Below, piece by piece: positions 1-12,410 of a stretch of 64,000 nucleotides of DNA (positions are counted from its first letter, which is position 1; each line of letters opens with the position of its first letter). The stretch comes from Sphagnum magellanicum (lineage: Eukaryota > Streptophyta > Sphagnopsida > Sphagnales > Sphagnaceae): the NCBI GenBank assembly GCA_021904315.1, contig CM038920.1, positions 248,001 to 312,000 on the forward strand, given 5' to 3'. The position numbers and the translations under genes were made by a program. Under the pieces are notes generated by a model. It was not told the origin of the DNA. It worked only from the letters and a program-made list of their open reading frames with translations, and made no database searches.

Positions 1-139
1 ATACATTTGTCATAATAGATGAATTTTGAAAACTATGAAAGCATAGCAATAAAATCCCTATGACAGGTGGCCCAAGTAGAGATTCCAAAACTAGGGACCT
101 CCATATTTATAAAAAAGAAAAACAAGAAAAAAACCAACT

Positions 140-470
140 CACATGGACTTTTGAAAATATGGTTTAATTTTGAGTTTTCAAAAGTCCATAACTCTATTTT
201 GGCTAAAGTTATTTGAAAAAGGATTTCAAATTTGAGTTCTTTATTTCATGCTTCAATAAATATTTAATCACTAATAATCAAAAATTTTGAAATTTAATAT
301 CAATGTTTCAATTGAAAAGCTTTGTAGCAAGGAAACCAGTCCATATCTTCAGACTTCAAAAGTCCATAATGGACCATAAATTTATTGTTTCCAAAACAAA
401 ATTATATATATCTTCATAATCAAATTGAAAATCTAGGAAAAATGGCTAATTAAAAAATGACATGCTGTAT
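140..470. repeat. Dispersed AT-rich repeat, dimer of a ~177-bp unit
   Basis: The motif TTCAAAAGTCCATAA occurs twice, near 175 and 353, about 177 bp apart, with similar flanks. The same paired arrangement with nearly the same spacing returns near 46914 and 47092, and a piece of the leading sequence (ACATGGACTTTTGAAAATATGG) is echoed near 44540. This indicates a dispersed repeat family whose unit is itself duplicated. No terminal repeats or coding frame are visible. Confidence 0.45.
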
Positions 471-879
471 TATTTTTTATAGGTGTTTAAACACATTGTA
501 TTCTGTAGAATTCTATAGTATGACTCCATAAATGAACCACCATACCATGCGTTTACCCCAATGCTATAATTCATCAATGTTGTAAGGGCAAATATAGTGC
601 AATATGCACTTGTTGGACTATGCAAAGTGTTGTCAAATGATGCATTGGGTTTTTAAAAAACATGTAAGCAACTATTAAATATGGCCAGATTTACAGTCCT
701 TTTGTTAGATACTAAAACCTTAACCTTGTGTTTTTTTACACCTTGTTGTGTGGATTAATCATTGACATTAAGCAATCATGCAAGGGTAAGAAACAATGAA
801 CATGATAGGCTTAGTAGATGAAACACATTAATGACACATTCATAAGCTGGTGGTTTCATGTATTTTGGCAATAAATATG
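471..879. other. AT-rich stretch, nothing recognised
   Basis: Low-complexity AT-rich sequence; no sustained coding frame, RNA gene or clear repeat end was seen. Confidence 0.5.
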
Positions 880-1040
880 GGCTTGCATGATGAAATCCTT
901 GGTCACTTTACAACAAGGCTTCAAGACTTTCACCCTTTTGAACCTTCAATTCCATATGTGCCATCAGAAGCAAAACCACCCAAAAAGGATGGTTCCATTA
1001 TCTCACCAAAGTCTATTACTTGCACATAGGATACACAATT
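880..1040 (+). pseudogene. Short coding-like segment upstream of the FRIGIDA-like relic
   Basis: One plus-strand frame is open here with protein-like composition (acidic, proline-containing, for example FHPFEPSIPYVPSEAKPP). It lies about 350 bp before the recognisable FRIGIDA-like relic and could be an upstream exon of the same decayed gene, but I cannot match it to a known domain. Confidence 0.25.
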
Positions 1041-1389
1041 CTAACATAAGGATGTTCATAATATGGGTAACTAAATTATTTCTACAAATCTTGGGAATTT
1101 TTCTTATTTTCATGAGGATGGTCTTAATGAAGAAGCCCATTGTTGTTGAATGTTTTACATGTGGTGATTATGATCACAAGTGTATTAGGAATAATGTTCC
1201 TTACATTTTCATATTTGTTGAGTCCATCCTTGGGAATTGAACTAGTTGTATGTGTTATGAGTGTTTGTTTTCACATTTATGCAACTCTATTTTGGAGTCT
1301 TGTTAATTTTTGTAGAGTTTTCCAACTTGTTGAATATTGAATTTCCAAATAGTATGGCTCCAAAGACATTTACTCATGGTTTTCAATGA

Positions 1390-2170
1390 TCTTTCACCCT
1401 TTCTCCTACTATGGATGTTGTGGATAGGCTGGCAAAAGAAGGCAAGCAAATTGAAGCTTTCTCCTTTGCCCATTCATTTGGGATTATGAGTCATGTCCAA
1501 CATGTTCCTTTGCTTAAGACTTATTTGAAGGAAATCCACAAGACATCATAATCTCTTTTGAAGACTGAAAAGTAAAACAACTCAATTGTTACATAGGTAA
1601 TCAAAATTCATTTGTTGTTATGGGTTCCTTTTTCTGATTCAAAAATTGGCATGAGACATAGGTACTCATGGGATATTTCTTATTTTGCAATTCTTTAGAA
1701 GATCTCTTAACATATGTAATTTGTTTTGATGTAAAATGATGCAACAATGAAGGAATTGGTAACGCTCAAAATAATGTTGAAGTGTATTGAAAACTATGAT
1801 CTAGAAAACCAATTTTCTTCATTGCCACTCCTTCATTCAAGGCTTTCAAAATAAATTTTGGAGAAAGTTTAAAAGCTTGGGATTATAGTAGCTCTATAGG
1901 TACACTAATTTTGTCTCCCTTATTTTTGTCTTCTTTTGTTAATGTTTTCATAATTTCTTGCTTTGATGTTATTCAGTTGTCTTCTTTTCACACAAATTCT
2001 AGTTATTATAATCATGTGTTTGATGTATATTCCACACTCATTCAAACATTTGGTTCATGTGTTGAATGACTTACCCAAGGGATGGTTGCTGAACATGGCC
2101 TTTACATTGATTATAGCTGAAAAGGATATTGGGTCAAAACACAACCAAAGGAGCCATAAAGGGTGTCGAA
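1390..2170 (+). pseudogene. FRIGIDA-like gene, decayed C-terminal part
   Basis: FRIGIDA-like proteins are plant nuclear coiled-coil proteins; the founding member promotes FLC expression in Arabidopsis. The segment 1390-1548 reads through GKQIEAFSFAHSFG and PLLKTYLKE, matching the family block with GKQI-A-AF and LLK-YLK. A second segment, 1741-1850, reads KELVTLKIMLKCIENYDLE, matching the block just before the family's C-terminal charged tail (the -ALKAVIKCIEEY-LE- region). A likely donor, TAG/GTAATC, sits at 1595, so an intron may separate the two. A third coding-like stretch, 1950-2170, could be the tail. In-frame stops fall at 1549 (TAA), after TGAAAAG (TAA), at the donor (TAG) and twice near 1850, each where Gln would be expected. 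No acceptor is clear. The N-terminal half of the domain is not visible. This is a broken host-gene copy. Confidence 0.7.
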
Positions 2171-2175
2171 TGTCA

Positions 2176-3089
2176 AATTTTGTCATGAAAAACTAAAGAT
2201 TTTATTTTTTTTGCCATTTGAAACTATCATAATCATGGCACCTTTTTTTTTTTTTTTGACACACATGAATATCAAGAAACTCAAATTAAAAATCCATTTG
2301 ATCCAATTTTAAGTTTTGGTTTAGTTAAGGACTTTCAAAATGAAAAATTCTATCATTAAAAAAGGACATTTTTACAAAGGACTTTCAGAGGACTCATATA
2401 ATATAAATAATTAAGTTGATGGTAAAAAAATGAGATGATAATAACCTATTAGACACATTAAAAAAACATTCACAATTTCAAAAATGTGGAATTCTAAAAT
2501 TTTGAAAATTCCAAATATGTACATTTGAAAATTCAAAATTTCAAAACTTTGAAAGAGTGTTTTACCACATATAAATGGGGTATAATGTACATGATGTATT
2601 AAATAAATTTGTAGTTTATATTACATTAAATTCAACTTTAAAAAATTAACAATTTTTGGTATGATTTCAAATTATCATCATTTTTCAAGATGAAAAATAG
2701 AATTTGCAAGGAATTCATACATTTTTACAAATTCATATTCATTAAAAACTGATTAAGGAAAAAAAAATTTGACTTATTTGGGCAAATTTCATTTTTTTCA
2801 TAAAAAGTTATAGAAAAAATCATTCAAAAATTCATTCGTATGAAAAAGTTCTTTTGGGGAAAAAGGACATGCTAGATTAATTTAAAGTAATGCTTGTGGC
2901 TCCTTTGATCTAATTTTGACCCTATTGTTGATTTTTTTGATTATTTGTATCTCTTGACTACTAGCAAACATCATTACTGAATCTTTCTTTTGCTTCCAAA
3001 AATGCAACAAAAATTCAAGTTTTGAATGATTGTTTTTTTTGATATTTTTAACATATAGTTTTACATTTATTTACACTAATTGTTGAAAG
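2176..3089. other. AT-rich stretch, nothing recognised
   Basis: Contains a T-run near 2245-2258 and repeated A/T words such as TTTCAAAATTT, but no coding frame, terminal repeat or RNA gene that I can support. Confidence 0.5.
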
Positions 3090-4650
3090 TTGATGAAATT
3101 AGTGAGGGATAATGGAATTAATCATTGCCATCCACCACGAAGTTGATGGTCTTGTACTTTTTGCACGATAGACATAAAGCGATGACCGCACTAGTATATG
3201 TTATGTTTGTTTCAATTGGGCTAGAACTAACACAACTATTACCTTCAATGTGTAATTGTAGAGATTTCTTTGCAATCTCAAAAGTAGGATTGTAATGGGG
3301 TTGAATTACACTTCTTTCTCCTTTACATTTTTGATCTTTTGTTCTTGAACTTATAGGGTAAATTTTAATAAACCTATTGCAATTCAATCAAATGAAGAAC
3401 TTGGCTTTTGTTATATTGAGATAGGAATGCAAATGAGTGAGATTGATGCAGGAGTGTATGAAACTAAAAGTGCATGGAAATTTGAATATGCATTTAAAAA
3501 TAGCTTTTGTGCATTAGTTGGACGTAAAACCAAAGGAAGCTCTTGAATATTGTAATCATGTAGTTGCAATTTGTGAAGCCTATGTGCAAAGGCTAAAGGA
3601 TGAACTTCTTGAAGTGAAAAGTCATTTAGCCCAAGTTGTGTTGCATGGAGTCATAGAGGTTGATGATAAGGCCAAATCATTGAAAGCAATGATAAATGAG
3701 TGGACAAGTGAAGGAATACAGAGAACTTAGAAACATTTGCCACTATAGATAAATCTTTGTTTACAAAGAAGGACCAAGAAGACATAGTGGTGGCATTGAA
3801 TGTTGAAATCAAGGAAATTGAAGAATCTCTTGTCAATATTAGAAAGAAGGTGGGTTTTGATTGTTTCTGGTCGTCACAACTATGCCAATGATTTTTAGTC
3901 AAATCGTGTTCCCTTTTCCATTGTCTTGAAATTAATTTGTATGCTTTTGTTGACATACCTTTTCACTTTTGAAGGACCAATTAAATTGCAATAGTGTGGT
4001 CCTTGATTATTGGAATAAACTAAATTCAAATCTTTTTTGGAAGAAATGGTTTGTTATGTGAGATACTCCTTGGTTCTGCTTACCTTTTATTTTCGTGCTT
4101 AAAAATCAACCATTTGCTTCAATGCAAGCAAATGAACTCTAAGAAATGGCAACAACTTTCTTTTTAATGGAGGCTTTGTAAGCGGCTAATCCTGAAATGG
4201 TAGCTAGTTTAAAGTAGATTTTGGCTTCAGTCTTTCAAGCAAGTGGTTCAAGCAATGGAGGGGTTGATGTTCCTTAAGAGAAGGTTCATCCTTTGATGAA
4301 CCTTTTCTTAAAGGTGTTTTTTCATCAACAGTAATCACCCATTTTGGGATTATAAGAAAGGGGGTTAAGTGGCCAATACTTATTTTGGTCTCAACTAACA
4401 AAATCTCCACGGCTACAAATCCACATCGAAAAAAATGTTCACTAGATGATATGACATGATGGGTAGTGGGTTTGGAAAGACTCATATAAGATTTGGGGAC
4501 ACATTTAAAAAGGTTATTAATGATGACAATGTGCAAAATGATCACTAATCTATCATTGCTTTTATTGTTTAGGGAGATAGTAATGTTGCAAACAATGTTT
4601 CAAACGATAAAAGGCCAACAATGATATTCCATCCTATTGAACATTGTTAG
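3090..4650 (+). pseudogene. Unidentified decayed coding region
   Basis: Several plus-strand segments have protein-like composition in more than one frame: about 3385-3530, 3518-3730 (open for 70 codons from ATG, with a heptad-like pattern around YVQRLKDELLEVKSHLAQ), 3725-3850, and 4100-4320 (with FLMEAL and ASVFQASGSSNGG). The segment near 3850 ends at a possible donor, AAG/GTGGGT. The charged leucine-spaced part suggests a coiled coil. I do not recognise the family, and it could be a host gene or an old mobile-element gene. It is clearly broken, with interruptions in most segments. It lies about 900 bp behind the FRIGIDA-like relic on the same strand, but nothing links the two. Confidence 0.4.
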
Positions 4651-4956
4651 CTATGATAATCATCCCTTTTAATTAACCCACTACACAAAGTGGCTATTTT
4701 GTTGAACAACCTATTTTTTTGAGTGATGGTTTTTAAGAAATATATATGTTTTTCATTACATTGTGTGTTGGCAAATTCAAGAGTCATTGATTTAAAACAG
4801 GAAATTAGAAAAATAAAAAAACCACCAATTGGTCTATTTTAGTGAACTTTCTCAAATTTGATTTTTTCCTTAGGTTATCTCAATCCACTATGTTAGATAA
4901 TTGAAAGCTTATGATTTCAACACATATAAAAGATTTTTGTAAAAAAAAACTAAAGG

Positions 4957-5130
4957 TTTTAACTTGCCACCTTTGGACAAAAAAATCCTATATTTTTATA
5001 ATAGGTTCTAGCAAGTAGCCAAAATTAAAAGGAATTTTAAACTTTTCTACTAATTTGGTATCTAGTTTGTAGCCAAATTTGTTTAATTGGATCTTGAGGA
5101 TGATTGTCAATTTGGCTACATCACAAAATA
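4957..5130. mobile_element. Small foldback (MITE-like) element, copy 1
   Basis: The left end TTTTAACTTGCCACC and the reverse complement of the right end, TATTTTGTGATGTAGCCAAA, are similar to each other and to the ends of the copies at 12157 and 36942. The interior shares TTTTATAATAGGTTCTAGCAA and a double AGCCAAA motif with those copies. No coding capacity. The target duplication was not resolved. Confidence 0.5.
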
Positions 5131-6559
5131 GGAAAATGAAATTCTAATTGGAATAAGGTTGTGCGAATAAATCCTAATTAAGTAATTTTATTAGTGAAAA
5201 ATCTAAACACACAAAAATACATTGATGTTTGGATCATTATACATGTTGTAGGAAATTTCAACTTGAACATTATGTTATGAGAAATTTAACTAATTTATAA
5301 AAATGTGATACCAAATATTTGAAAAATAATAATTAAACATTATAATTTGAAACATTTGATATGTGCATTTTTTTTAATAATTTGAATATATATAAGGATA
5401 GTTATGACTAAAATAATTACTCTAAATTATTTCAATTATATGAAACTTATATGGAATTACAATCTTGAAACTTATGTCATGTCACATTAAGAAAATCACA
5501 ATAACTAATTTTGAATGAATTGTACCATGATGTGATATTTTCAAATTCAAAGTGTGAAGGTAGTAATAGTAGTGGGATGGGGGCAATTGATTTAGCACCA
5601 TTTCAATATTGTGAGCTACATGTCAACGTCTATACAACTATTCATTTTGTTTTTTTGGTCACATATGATGCCAACTATAATAGTGAATTGACATGATCTA
5701 TGTAATTCCTCTTGCCAACTTCTGACTTTTCTGCCAACAAGATTTTTCTCCACGCAATCATGTATCTCTTACCCATCAATTAATGAAGCAACAAATAGAT
5801 TGGGGAAAATGGTAAAATCAATTGTGCTTCTTAACCAATTTTATTACATTTTGGACCATTCTAATATATCTATGTGAACTGAAATACATATATATCAAAT
5901 GGGGCGGGGCTCTTAGAATATGTTTCAAAAATCAGCTCATTCTCATCCTGTCTTTCCTTCACAAACTTTCATTCAAATTACTTCATTTTCATCTTCTAGA
6001 TGATTTGTTTTGTTTCATCTCTTATAATAAATATGATAGGCAAGGTATTCATGGTTTCCAAGTAAATTTTTTAAATAACTTGAATTGCAGTTGACGTTCT
6101 TAAAGATAACAAGTGCAGATGAAACATAATCACCAAAAAATGACCAATGAACAAATTGCCACCAATTTCTAATTGAGTACTCTAAACACCACGAAGACTT
6201 TAAAGAAAGATGTCCAACCCATTTTGTGAACAAAATTGGGAACTTTGGAAACATGCTTGGAACAACAAATTTGGGAACACTTGTATAGCCCACATTCCAT
6301 ATTCAATATACCTACACTCCTACTGGCGCTACAAGTTTGCAAGCTGCATAACCATCCAGGAATGAAAAATATTTGGAAATCCTTTGCATTCTTCTGAAAA
6401 TGCAAACTATTGAAATCCATGGTTTCGGTCAAAAGCTAATTGTTCTTTAGATGCCCTAATTACATGCTTTTGTCCCTTGTCTTGAAGTTGCATTTTGGTG
6501 ATTGGATATCAAAAAATATTTTGAAGTCTAAATGACGGCCAACATGGCATCTCCTTCTC
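5131..6559. other. No recognisable gene
   Basis: AT-rich sequence. Short open frames occur on both strands (for example 6169-6432, minus), but none shows a known domain, codon bias or splice signals that I could support. Confidence 0.45.
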
Positions 6560-7345
6560 TACATGGACGAAACAATTTAATCATCTTCAAGCTGACAAAT
6601 GGACCCAAATCTTAACTTGATGTCTTTTAGTCAGATATTAGAGATGAGTGTTTACTGTACCAAACCCTATGTTTGCGGCCACAAGACCAAAAAAACCATA
6701 TAAATGAAACAATCTATAAATCATCCTCAAATTGAGCATAAAAATCCATATCTTAACCTAATTTCTTTTAATTAGATTGTAGGGGAGGTCCCCATATGAG
6801 TGGGTTTTCCTGAGGGAAGGTCACACAAGGGTGGTAGCCTGAGGGCATCCCCAACCAATGGAGAACACACAAGTATGGGAACCTCCAAGTACATAAAAAT
6901 CTGTTCTTTTTCTCTCCTCCATTCTTTCCTTCTTGTTTTTTTGAATTTTCCTGATTTGTCCCTTCTCTCCTTGTGTTTTTGAAATTTCCTGATCCATCCC
7001 ATCAAAAATTCTTCCCATGGGAACATGGGAACATAGAAATATAGGGGGATCTCCCCCACCACATAACTCCCTAGGGATCTTCTGCTGGGGGAAATCCCTC
7101 AAAATACAAAGAGAAATAAAAAGAGAGGTTGTTATGTATCAGAGATGGGAGCCTATTGTACCAAATTTTCTATCTTTAAGATTGGGCAGGGTTTCATCAA
7201 TTCTATTGGAATCCCCAAGACAAAAACGCCATCCAACCCAAACGAGCTAATTGTATCCTCAAGTTGAGGATTGGATTCATATCTTAACCTAATTTTCTTT
7301 TAATTAGGTGTTAAGGATGGGTGTTTACTGTACAATTTTTTTGTC
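6560..7345. repeat. Degenerate tandem repeat around TGTTTACTGTACC, interrupted
   Basis: The block ATCTTAACCTAATTTCTTTT followed by AATTAG and ATG-GTGTTTACTGTACCAAA recurs starting near 6607, 6753 and 7282, with CATCCTCAAATTGAG in front of at least two copies. The middle copy appears cut near 6783 by about 340 bp of different, pyrimidine-rich sequence and resumes near 7120 (GGGAGCCTATTGTACCAAA). The inserted piece includes the short hairpin GGGGGATCTCCCCC near 7046. No coding function is apparent. Confidence 0.4.
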
Positions 7346-9668
7346 TTGCATAATAAATAGATATTATATATTATCCTTGTTTGGTACGTTCCATCAATGT
7401 AAATAACCGCAAAAATCAATAGTCATTATTATCACCCACGTACAGAGTGTGGCAACGCGACTCTTATCTGCAAGTACTGTACAGTTACAGTTATTCAAGT
7501 TAAGAATTGTAGGTAGTGTGGGACACGGAGTAATAATGTCCCTCCCCCACTAGTACCTGTATTAATATAACACCGCAACCCGATTTCATACTTCATCAAA
7601 TTGGTAAAGATGAATGCAAGATGCTAAGATCCTCTCCACCAACAACCCCTATTTGGGCATATTAGGAGCCCAAAATAAGCCCAAACCACATCCAATATAC
7701 AGTGATTCATTATTCTTCATCCCCACCCAAAAACATGGAAAAGTGAACAGAATAAAAGTGTGACACTACTACCATAGTACTTTTTCAGGTTGGGCACTCA
7801 GGTGCTGAATAATTATTTTATTTTGGAAACTTCACTTTGGCAGTAAAAAAAATTGATTTATGAAAATTTGGCAATAAATATAGGTAATGTTTTTGTGCTA
7901 GGTTTTGTAGACTTTGAACCTTTAACATAGTTAGACCTTTTACAACATTTTGTTTTCCTTCTTTTTGTAAAAATGGGGAGAGATAATGTTCCACCAAATT
8001 ATTAGGTAGAAAAATATTGTCAATTGTTGGATACCTATTCTTGAATACTCAGGATATATCAGATATTGGGTTTCCACCAATTTTATATTTTTCTCTCCCC
8101 TGTAATTTCCTTAAATTTTAACATTTCAAACAAACAATTTCTAAAAAAACAATGATTTCCTATAGTGCCCTCTTGCAGGCCCAAAGTGAGTTTCACAACA
8201 TTTGACTCTTGTATGCCATCCAAATTATGTCGTGCAAGTCATTTTCCTGCTGTGCTTGCAGATGCTCTTAGAACAAGCAACATGAAAGCATTAGCATAAG
8301 GAGTTTAAGCTATAAACCCTGTCCTTGTGTAAATTGTAAAAACACAACACAAAAGCAGATAGTACATTCATCTCCCACAACTAGTCCTTGACAGCATTCT
8401 TGGGTGAGATATGTACAAAATGGGCTAATTTGAAACTTACCAATTTCTTAGAAGTGTTTGCAATGTAAACCATCCCCGCCCATGTTGCGTTCCTCTTTTG
8501 CAAAGTCTGAGTGTCAGAAGGTGAATACTGCTTTACAGCCTCCTGATCACATACAACTGAATGAATTTCCTATTCTTGGATGTGCCCTTTTGTAAAGCTT
8601 AACCACGTGAATGTGTAAATAGTTGTTGGCTCTGCTTGCTTGTATGAGGTAAACTTCAGAAGGATGTGGTTTTCATTTGGTCCTACCCATTTTAGGAATG
8701 TTCAGTCTTACTATTGTGGACTGCAAGCTCATTTTTTGTTGGGCGGTTCTTGGAACATATCTACTATTTTAATTGCTGCTGGTTTGAACTTGCCATAAGG
8801 GGGGCAGAGTCATTTTACAACAAAATGAGCGATTTGTTGAGTGCACTTCTTGGTGTATGTACATTTATGAATTGCATCTCAAGCATTCCACATATTCATG
8901 CATCAAGAGTTAAAGAACTCTCAGAATCACTACTATATTATCCTCTCCATTTGGTTATAAGATCTATTCCACAGCTGCTACACAATTACAAAGTCACATT
9001 GCAGTTCTCACATAGCAGCATCAGCCTCAACACAGTTACATATGCTATGATTTTTTTCAGTTAGGATGGTAAAAAAATAATCCCAGCTTTAAAATCCTGG
9101 TAGAGTGCATCCTCTGACATACTAAGAGGCAGTAGTTTCTCTCCATGTGGATGATGATGGGGGGTTATCCTATAGTCCTTTTAGAGTGCATTCCTCTTCC
9201 TCTTACCTAACAAGAGACAGTACTTTCTCCATGTTGATGATGGGGGTGATCCCAGAGCTCTTTGCTTCAATCACCTCTCCATCACACTTGAAAGCCTTTG
9301 AGCTCTCCCTCCAAAATCACTAAAACTATACCTCCATGTTCCCTTCACTAGATAATGGCCCATTCTCAGCTACCACAGCCACTGGTGAGCAGGATTCCAA
9401 CCCTCTTCAGCCTGCATTGGGCATGACATCCTGCAAAACTGCAGGTGGAAATGAGGGACAGGAACCATCACACATCACACAGCTTCTAGTTCCCACCTTG
9501 GAGTTGCATGGCTTTAGTAACCTTGCATACTGAACAGTTGACACTAGACACCCCCATCAAAACATATAAACCTCAATCCTCTGTTCTGATAATGTACAGT
9601 GAGTTCAAATTAGGTACTTTACATATCAAAAGGATCAAAACTGCAAAACTTAGAGACATTGACAGTCC
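7346..9668. other. 3' flank of the expansin gene; no second gene recognised
   Basis: Moderately AT-rich. The part nearest 9668 should hold the expansin 3' untranslated region, but no cleavage site can be fixed. An open frame at 8714-9064 (plus) resembles no protein I know. A decayed pair of similar segments (tgtggatgatgatggggg near 9145, tgttgatgatgggggtg near 9233) suggests a small local duplication. Confidence 0.4.
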
Positions 9669-11066
9669 TCAGAATTGTACTCCTTCAAAAGTCTGACCAA
9701 AATTCCAGTTGGGAGGGGCAACATCCATTGATGTGGTGGTTCGACCATCAGCAGTAGTAACCATGAATGACAAACTCTGGTCACCCATGTTAGTGTTGCT
9801 CTGCCAGTTTTGCCCCCAGTTACGAAGCATGGGCTGCCATCCAGTTTTGGAGCCTTTGATGGAAACAGACTGCACATTGCCCTCACCACCAACATTGGTG
9901 ATCAGGACAAGGTTGAAGTAGGAGTGGCCATTAATGGTGAAATGGATCCCTCCACTCCTTTGGCAAGGAGCCCTGCCATCACAGAAACAGAAAAGAAATG
10001 AGCATTAGACATTGAGACTCACAGATCTGTTTGCAGAAATATCTAGAAGCATGACAACCACCTGGATAATGCATCAAGCATGTAACATCTAAGCAGATGA
10101 GAACACTACCACTTGCTTGCAAGGTTACCAGGAATCCTCCCAATAAGGTAATAGCTTAATGCTTGCATGAGCACAAAGACAAAACAGACAGCATCAGGTT
10201 GGGATACTCAGAGTTTCTATTAGTCTCCTCTACCTTCTGTACATTACAGGCACAATGCCTGCACTGTATTGGGCTATCTGCTGGAAAGCAGGCTGCGCCA
10301 TATCAAAGTGCTGCAGTGGAAGGTTGCACCAGCCTCCATTGTCATTGGCCTGGCTTGGGTTCGGCGGACAGAAGTTGGTTGCAGTCACAATGGCAGAAGG
10401 ATTTCCGGAAACGCAAGTCCTGATGCCATAACACTTTACTTCGAAGCAAGCTCCGCAGGAGAGCCCGCCATTGTACAGTGCGGAGCTCAATGCCACCGTC
10501 TTCACCCCGTATCCAAGATTGAAGACATTGCCATAGCCACAGGAACCACCTGCACAGTGCAGAGCAAGAAGTCAGGAGTCAAACAGTGTGGCAGACAATG
10601 ATATAAGCTTCACACATGAAAATGGAAGGAAAACCTTGAAATTATGATTGCGTTACACTGGACAAGTGCCGGAAACAATGTCACAAGTCTTTTTCGAGCA
10701 CATGCAAATGCGCTTTGCCTTAATATCCCGGCGTCCATGCAATGACTATCCACGGGTCAGACATCGAGCTTCGAATCGTTTCTTGAAGAGAAAAAAATTC
10801 ACGACAGCTCAGGCGAGAAGAAGCAATCTTCGAAGGAAAAAAAAGGCAATTCACGTGAGGCAGGAGCATGGCATCATGTTTAACGCAAAACTAAGTATGA
10901 AAGCAAGAGAAGGGAGCGTTGGTTTACCCATGGTGCCTAAGGCATCACTGCCTCCGTAGAAAGTTGCATGTGCGCGGCTCCATCCGCCATTGTCAGCCCA
11001 GGCCGCAGCTCCGTGCACGCATTTCAGAAAAACTGAGAACAGGAAAAGAAGAGAGGGACTAGCCAT
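9669..11066 (-). CDS. Alpha-expansin, three exons
   Basis: Secreted cell-wall protein that loosens cellulose/xyloglucan contacts without hydrolysis. Exons (minus strand): 11066-10928, 10549-10234, 9972-9669; introns of 378 and 261 bp have GT/AG ends (GGTAAA...GCAG and GGTAGA...GCAG). The product is 252 residues, the usual EXPA length. Residues 1-20 form a signal peptide ([20 protein letters not shown]). The GH45-like domain follows with [33 protein letters not shown] and the HFD motif at 127-129; catalytic-type residues and cysteines are kept. The C-terminal CBM63-like domain carries [14 protein letters not shown] and ends [11 protein letters not shown] chose ATG at 11066; an in-frame GTG 24 bp upstream is not needed. 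GWCNLP replaces the commoner GWCNPP. Exons are GC-richer than the surroundings and uninterrupted, so the gene is probably active. Alpha rather than beta class follows from the HFD context. Confidence 0.96.
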
Positions 11067-11657
11067 TGCAGCAAAATTCGCAGACAGCACGAACGACGAG
11101 AGAGAACTGCTGCCAAAGCCTTCAACTCTTGGGAAAAAAAAACGCAGGAAAAAGCGATCAAAGCCCGATCAAAGCCGGGCGATCAAAGTCCACAAGCAAG
11201 GCACGAAAAGGATAAATGTACCGAAGAGATGCTCCGGTACACAGCGATGTGAACTGACGATTACTGACTTGTTGGAAATGGTTGCAAAGTACGTGAGTAG
11301 AACAATCGGGAAAGGTAAAAGCTCATTGCAGGGACGCCAAAGACGATAAACTGCAACCTGCAGTCATAAGCATGACGAAAAAATGAAGGCAAAATTGGCA
11401 AGGCGGAGGCTTAGGGTTGAGAAGGACAGAAAGAGCGTTGAGAACGCAAGAATCGAACGCGCGAGAGAGTGCGAGCTAGAAAGGGAGAGTGAGAGAGAGG
11501 AAGAGACGACGACGACGCAGAGTGGCGGGAAGAGTTCTCGACGACGGAAATAGGAACTTCAAAGAAACAATCCAACCATGGGTCCTCCCAAGATGTCTCT
11601 CATGGATGTCTCTCATCCACGATCACATCACTTTCCCACACATAATCTGAGTCTCGA
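11067..11657 (-). promoter_or_regulatory. Upstream region of the expansin gene, GA/CT-rich
   Basis: Sequence immediately 5' of the expansin start. On the gene's strand it is CT-rich around 11480-11530 (GAGAG and GACGACGACG runs on the plus strand), as plant 5' untranslated leaders often are. No TATA box could be placed with confidence. It ends at a hAT-type miniature element about 600 bp from the start codon. Confidence 0.35.
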
Positions 11658-11661
11658 GAGT

Positions 11662-12048
11662 CATGGGCGGTTACCCGGTTTGGCCGGTTAGAACCGCCAG
11701 TTCCAAAACCGAACTAGAGCTGGGTCTGATTTCTGGGAACTGGAATCGGAAATGGGTTTCAAATGGATCCGGTTCTGGAACCAGAATTGAACCTGGACCT
11801 GGTTCTAGAGCCGGAACAGGAAAATTTTTAAGATAATTTCTTTGGGGAGAAAAGAGTTTAAAATTGGGGTTAATCGAGTTAATCACTGATTTTAGACCAG
11901 GTTACCCAGAACCAAAATGAGAATTGGGTCAGGTTTCAAGAACCGAAACCAGAGCTGAAACCAGAACTGGAACGATTCTAAATATTTTTAACGAACCAGA
12001 ACCAGAGGTTCTTCATAGAAGTGAAGAGTGAAGAACCACCCAACACTG
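11662..12048. mobile_element. hAT-type miniature element 1
   Basis: The right end, read inward on the minus strand, is CAGTGTTGGGTGGTTCTTC; the left end is CATGGGCGGTTACCC, a weaker version of the same terminus. The interior is packed with GGTTC/GAACC motifs in both orientations (GGTTCTGGAACC, CCAGAACTGGAAC). The right terminus matches the ends of the elements at 34842 and 59652. No 8-bp target duplication could be recognised, so the left boundary is approximate. It has no coding frame and lies about 600 bp upstream of the expansin start. Confidence 0.55.
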
Positions 12049-12156
12049 GTACATCGTCTAGCCCTCCTTCATGGGGTGGGTACCTAAAGCTATAAGGTAG
12101 GCACTTGGACTGAGGACGCAGTGAGGATTCACAGCAGTCTATTTTTTTCATTTTAA

Positions 12157-12410
12157 TTTTGAATTATTGCCACTTGGCAACCAAAAAAAATCCAGTGCAA
12201 CTCAGACAAAGGATTTCTTTGAAGAGAATGTCCCAAAATTGCCAGATTTCAAGGGGAAAAAGTTTGGAATCGCCATATTTAGATAATAAATTCTGGCAGG
12301 CAGCCAAAACAAGTATAGCAAGATTCTTTGAATTTCTTTGACCTGGTGCCAAATTTGGCTAATTTCCTCTTGTGCATGGATGATCACCAGTGTGGCAACA
12401 TCACCAAATT
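12157..12410. mobile_element. Small foldback (MITE-like) element, copy 2
   Basis: Left end TTTTGAATTATTGCCACTTG; right end reversed, AATTTGGTGATGTTGCCACA. The interior shares TTAGATAATAAATTCTGGCA and TATAGCAAGATTCT with the copy at 36942. It is the longest of the recognised copies and has no coding frame. Confidence 0.5.

Noticed and set aside
11067-11090. Upstream extension of the expansin start by eight codons
   Set aside because: It would require a GTG start; the ATG at 11066 gives a normal signal peptide and length.
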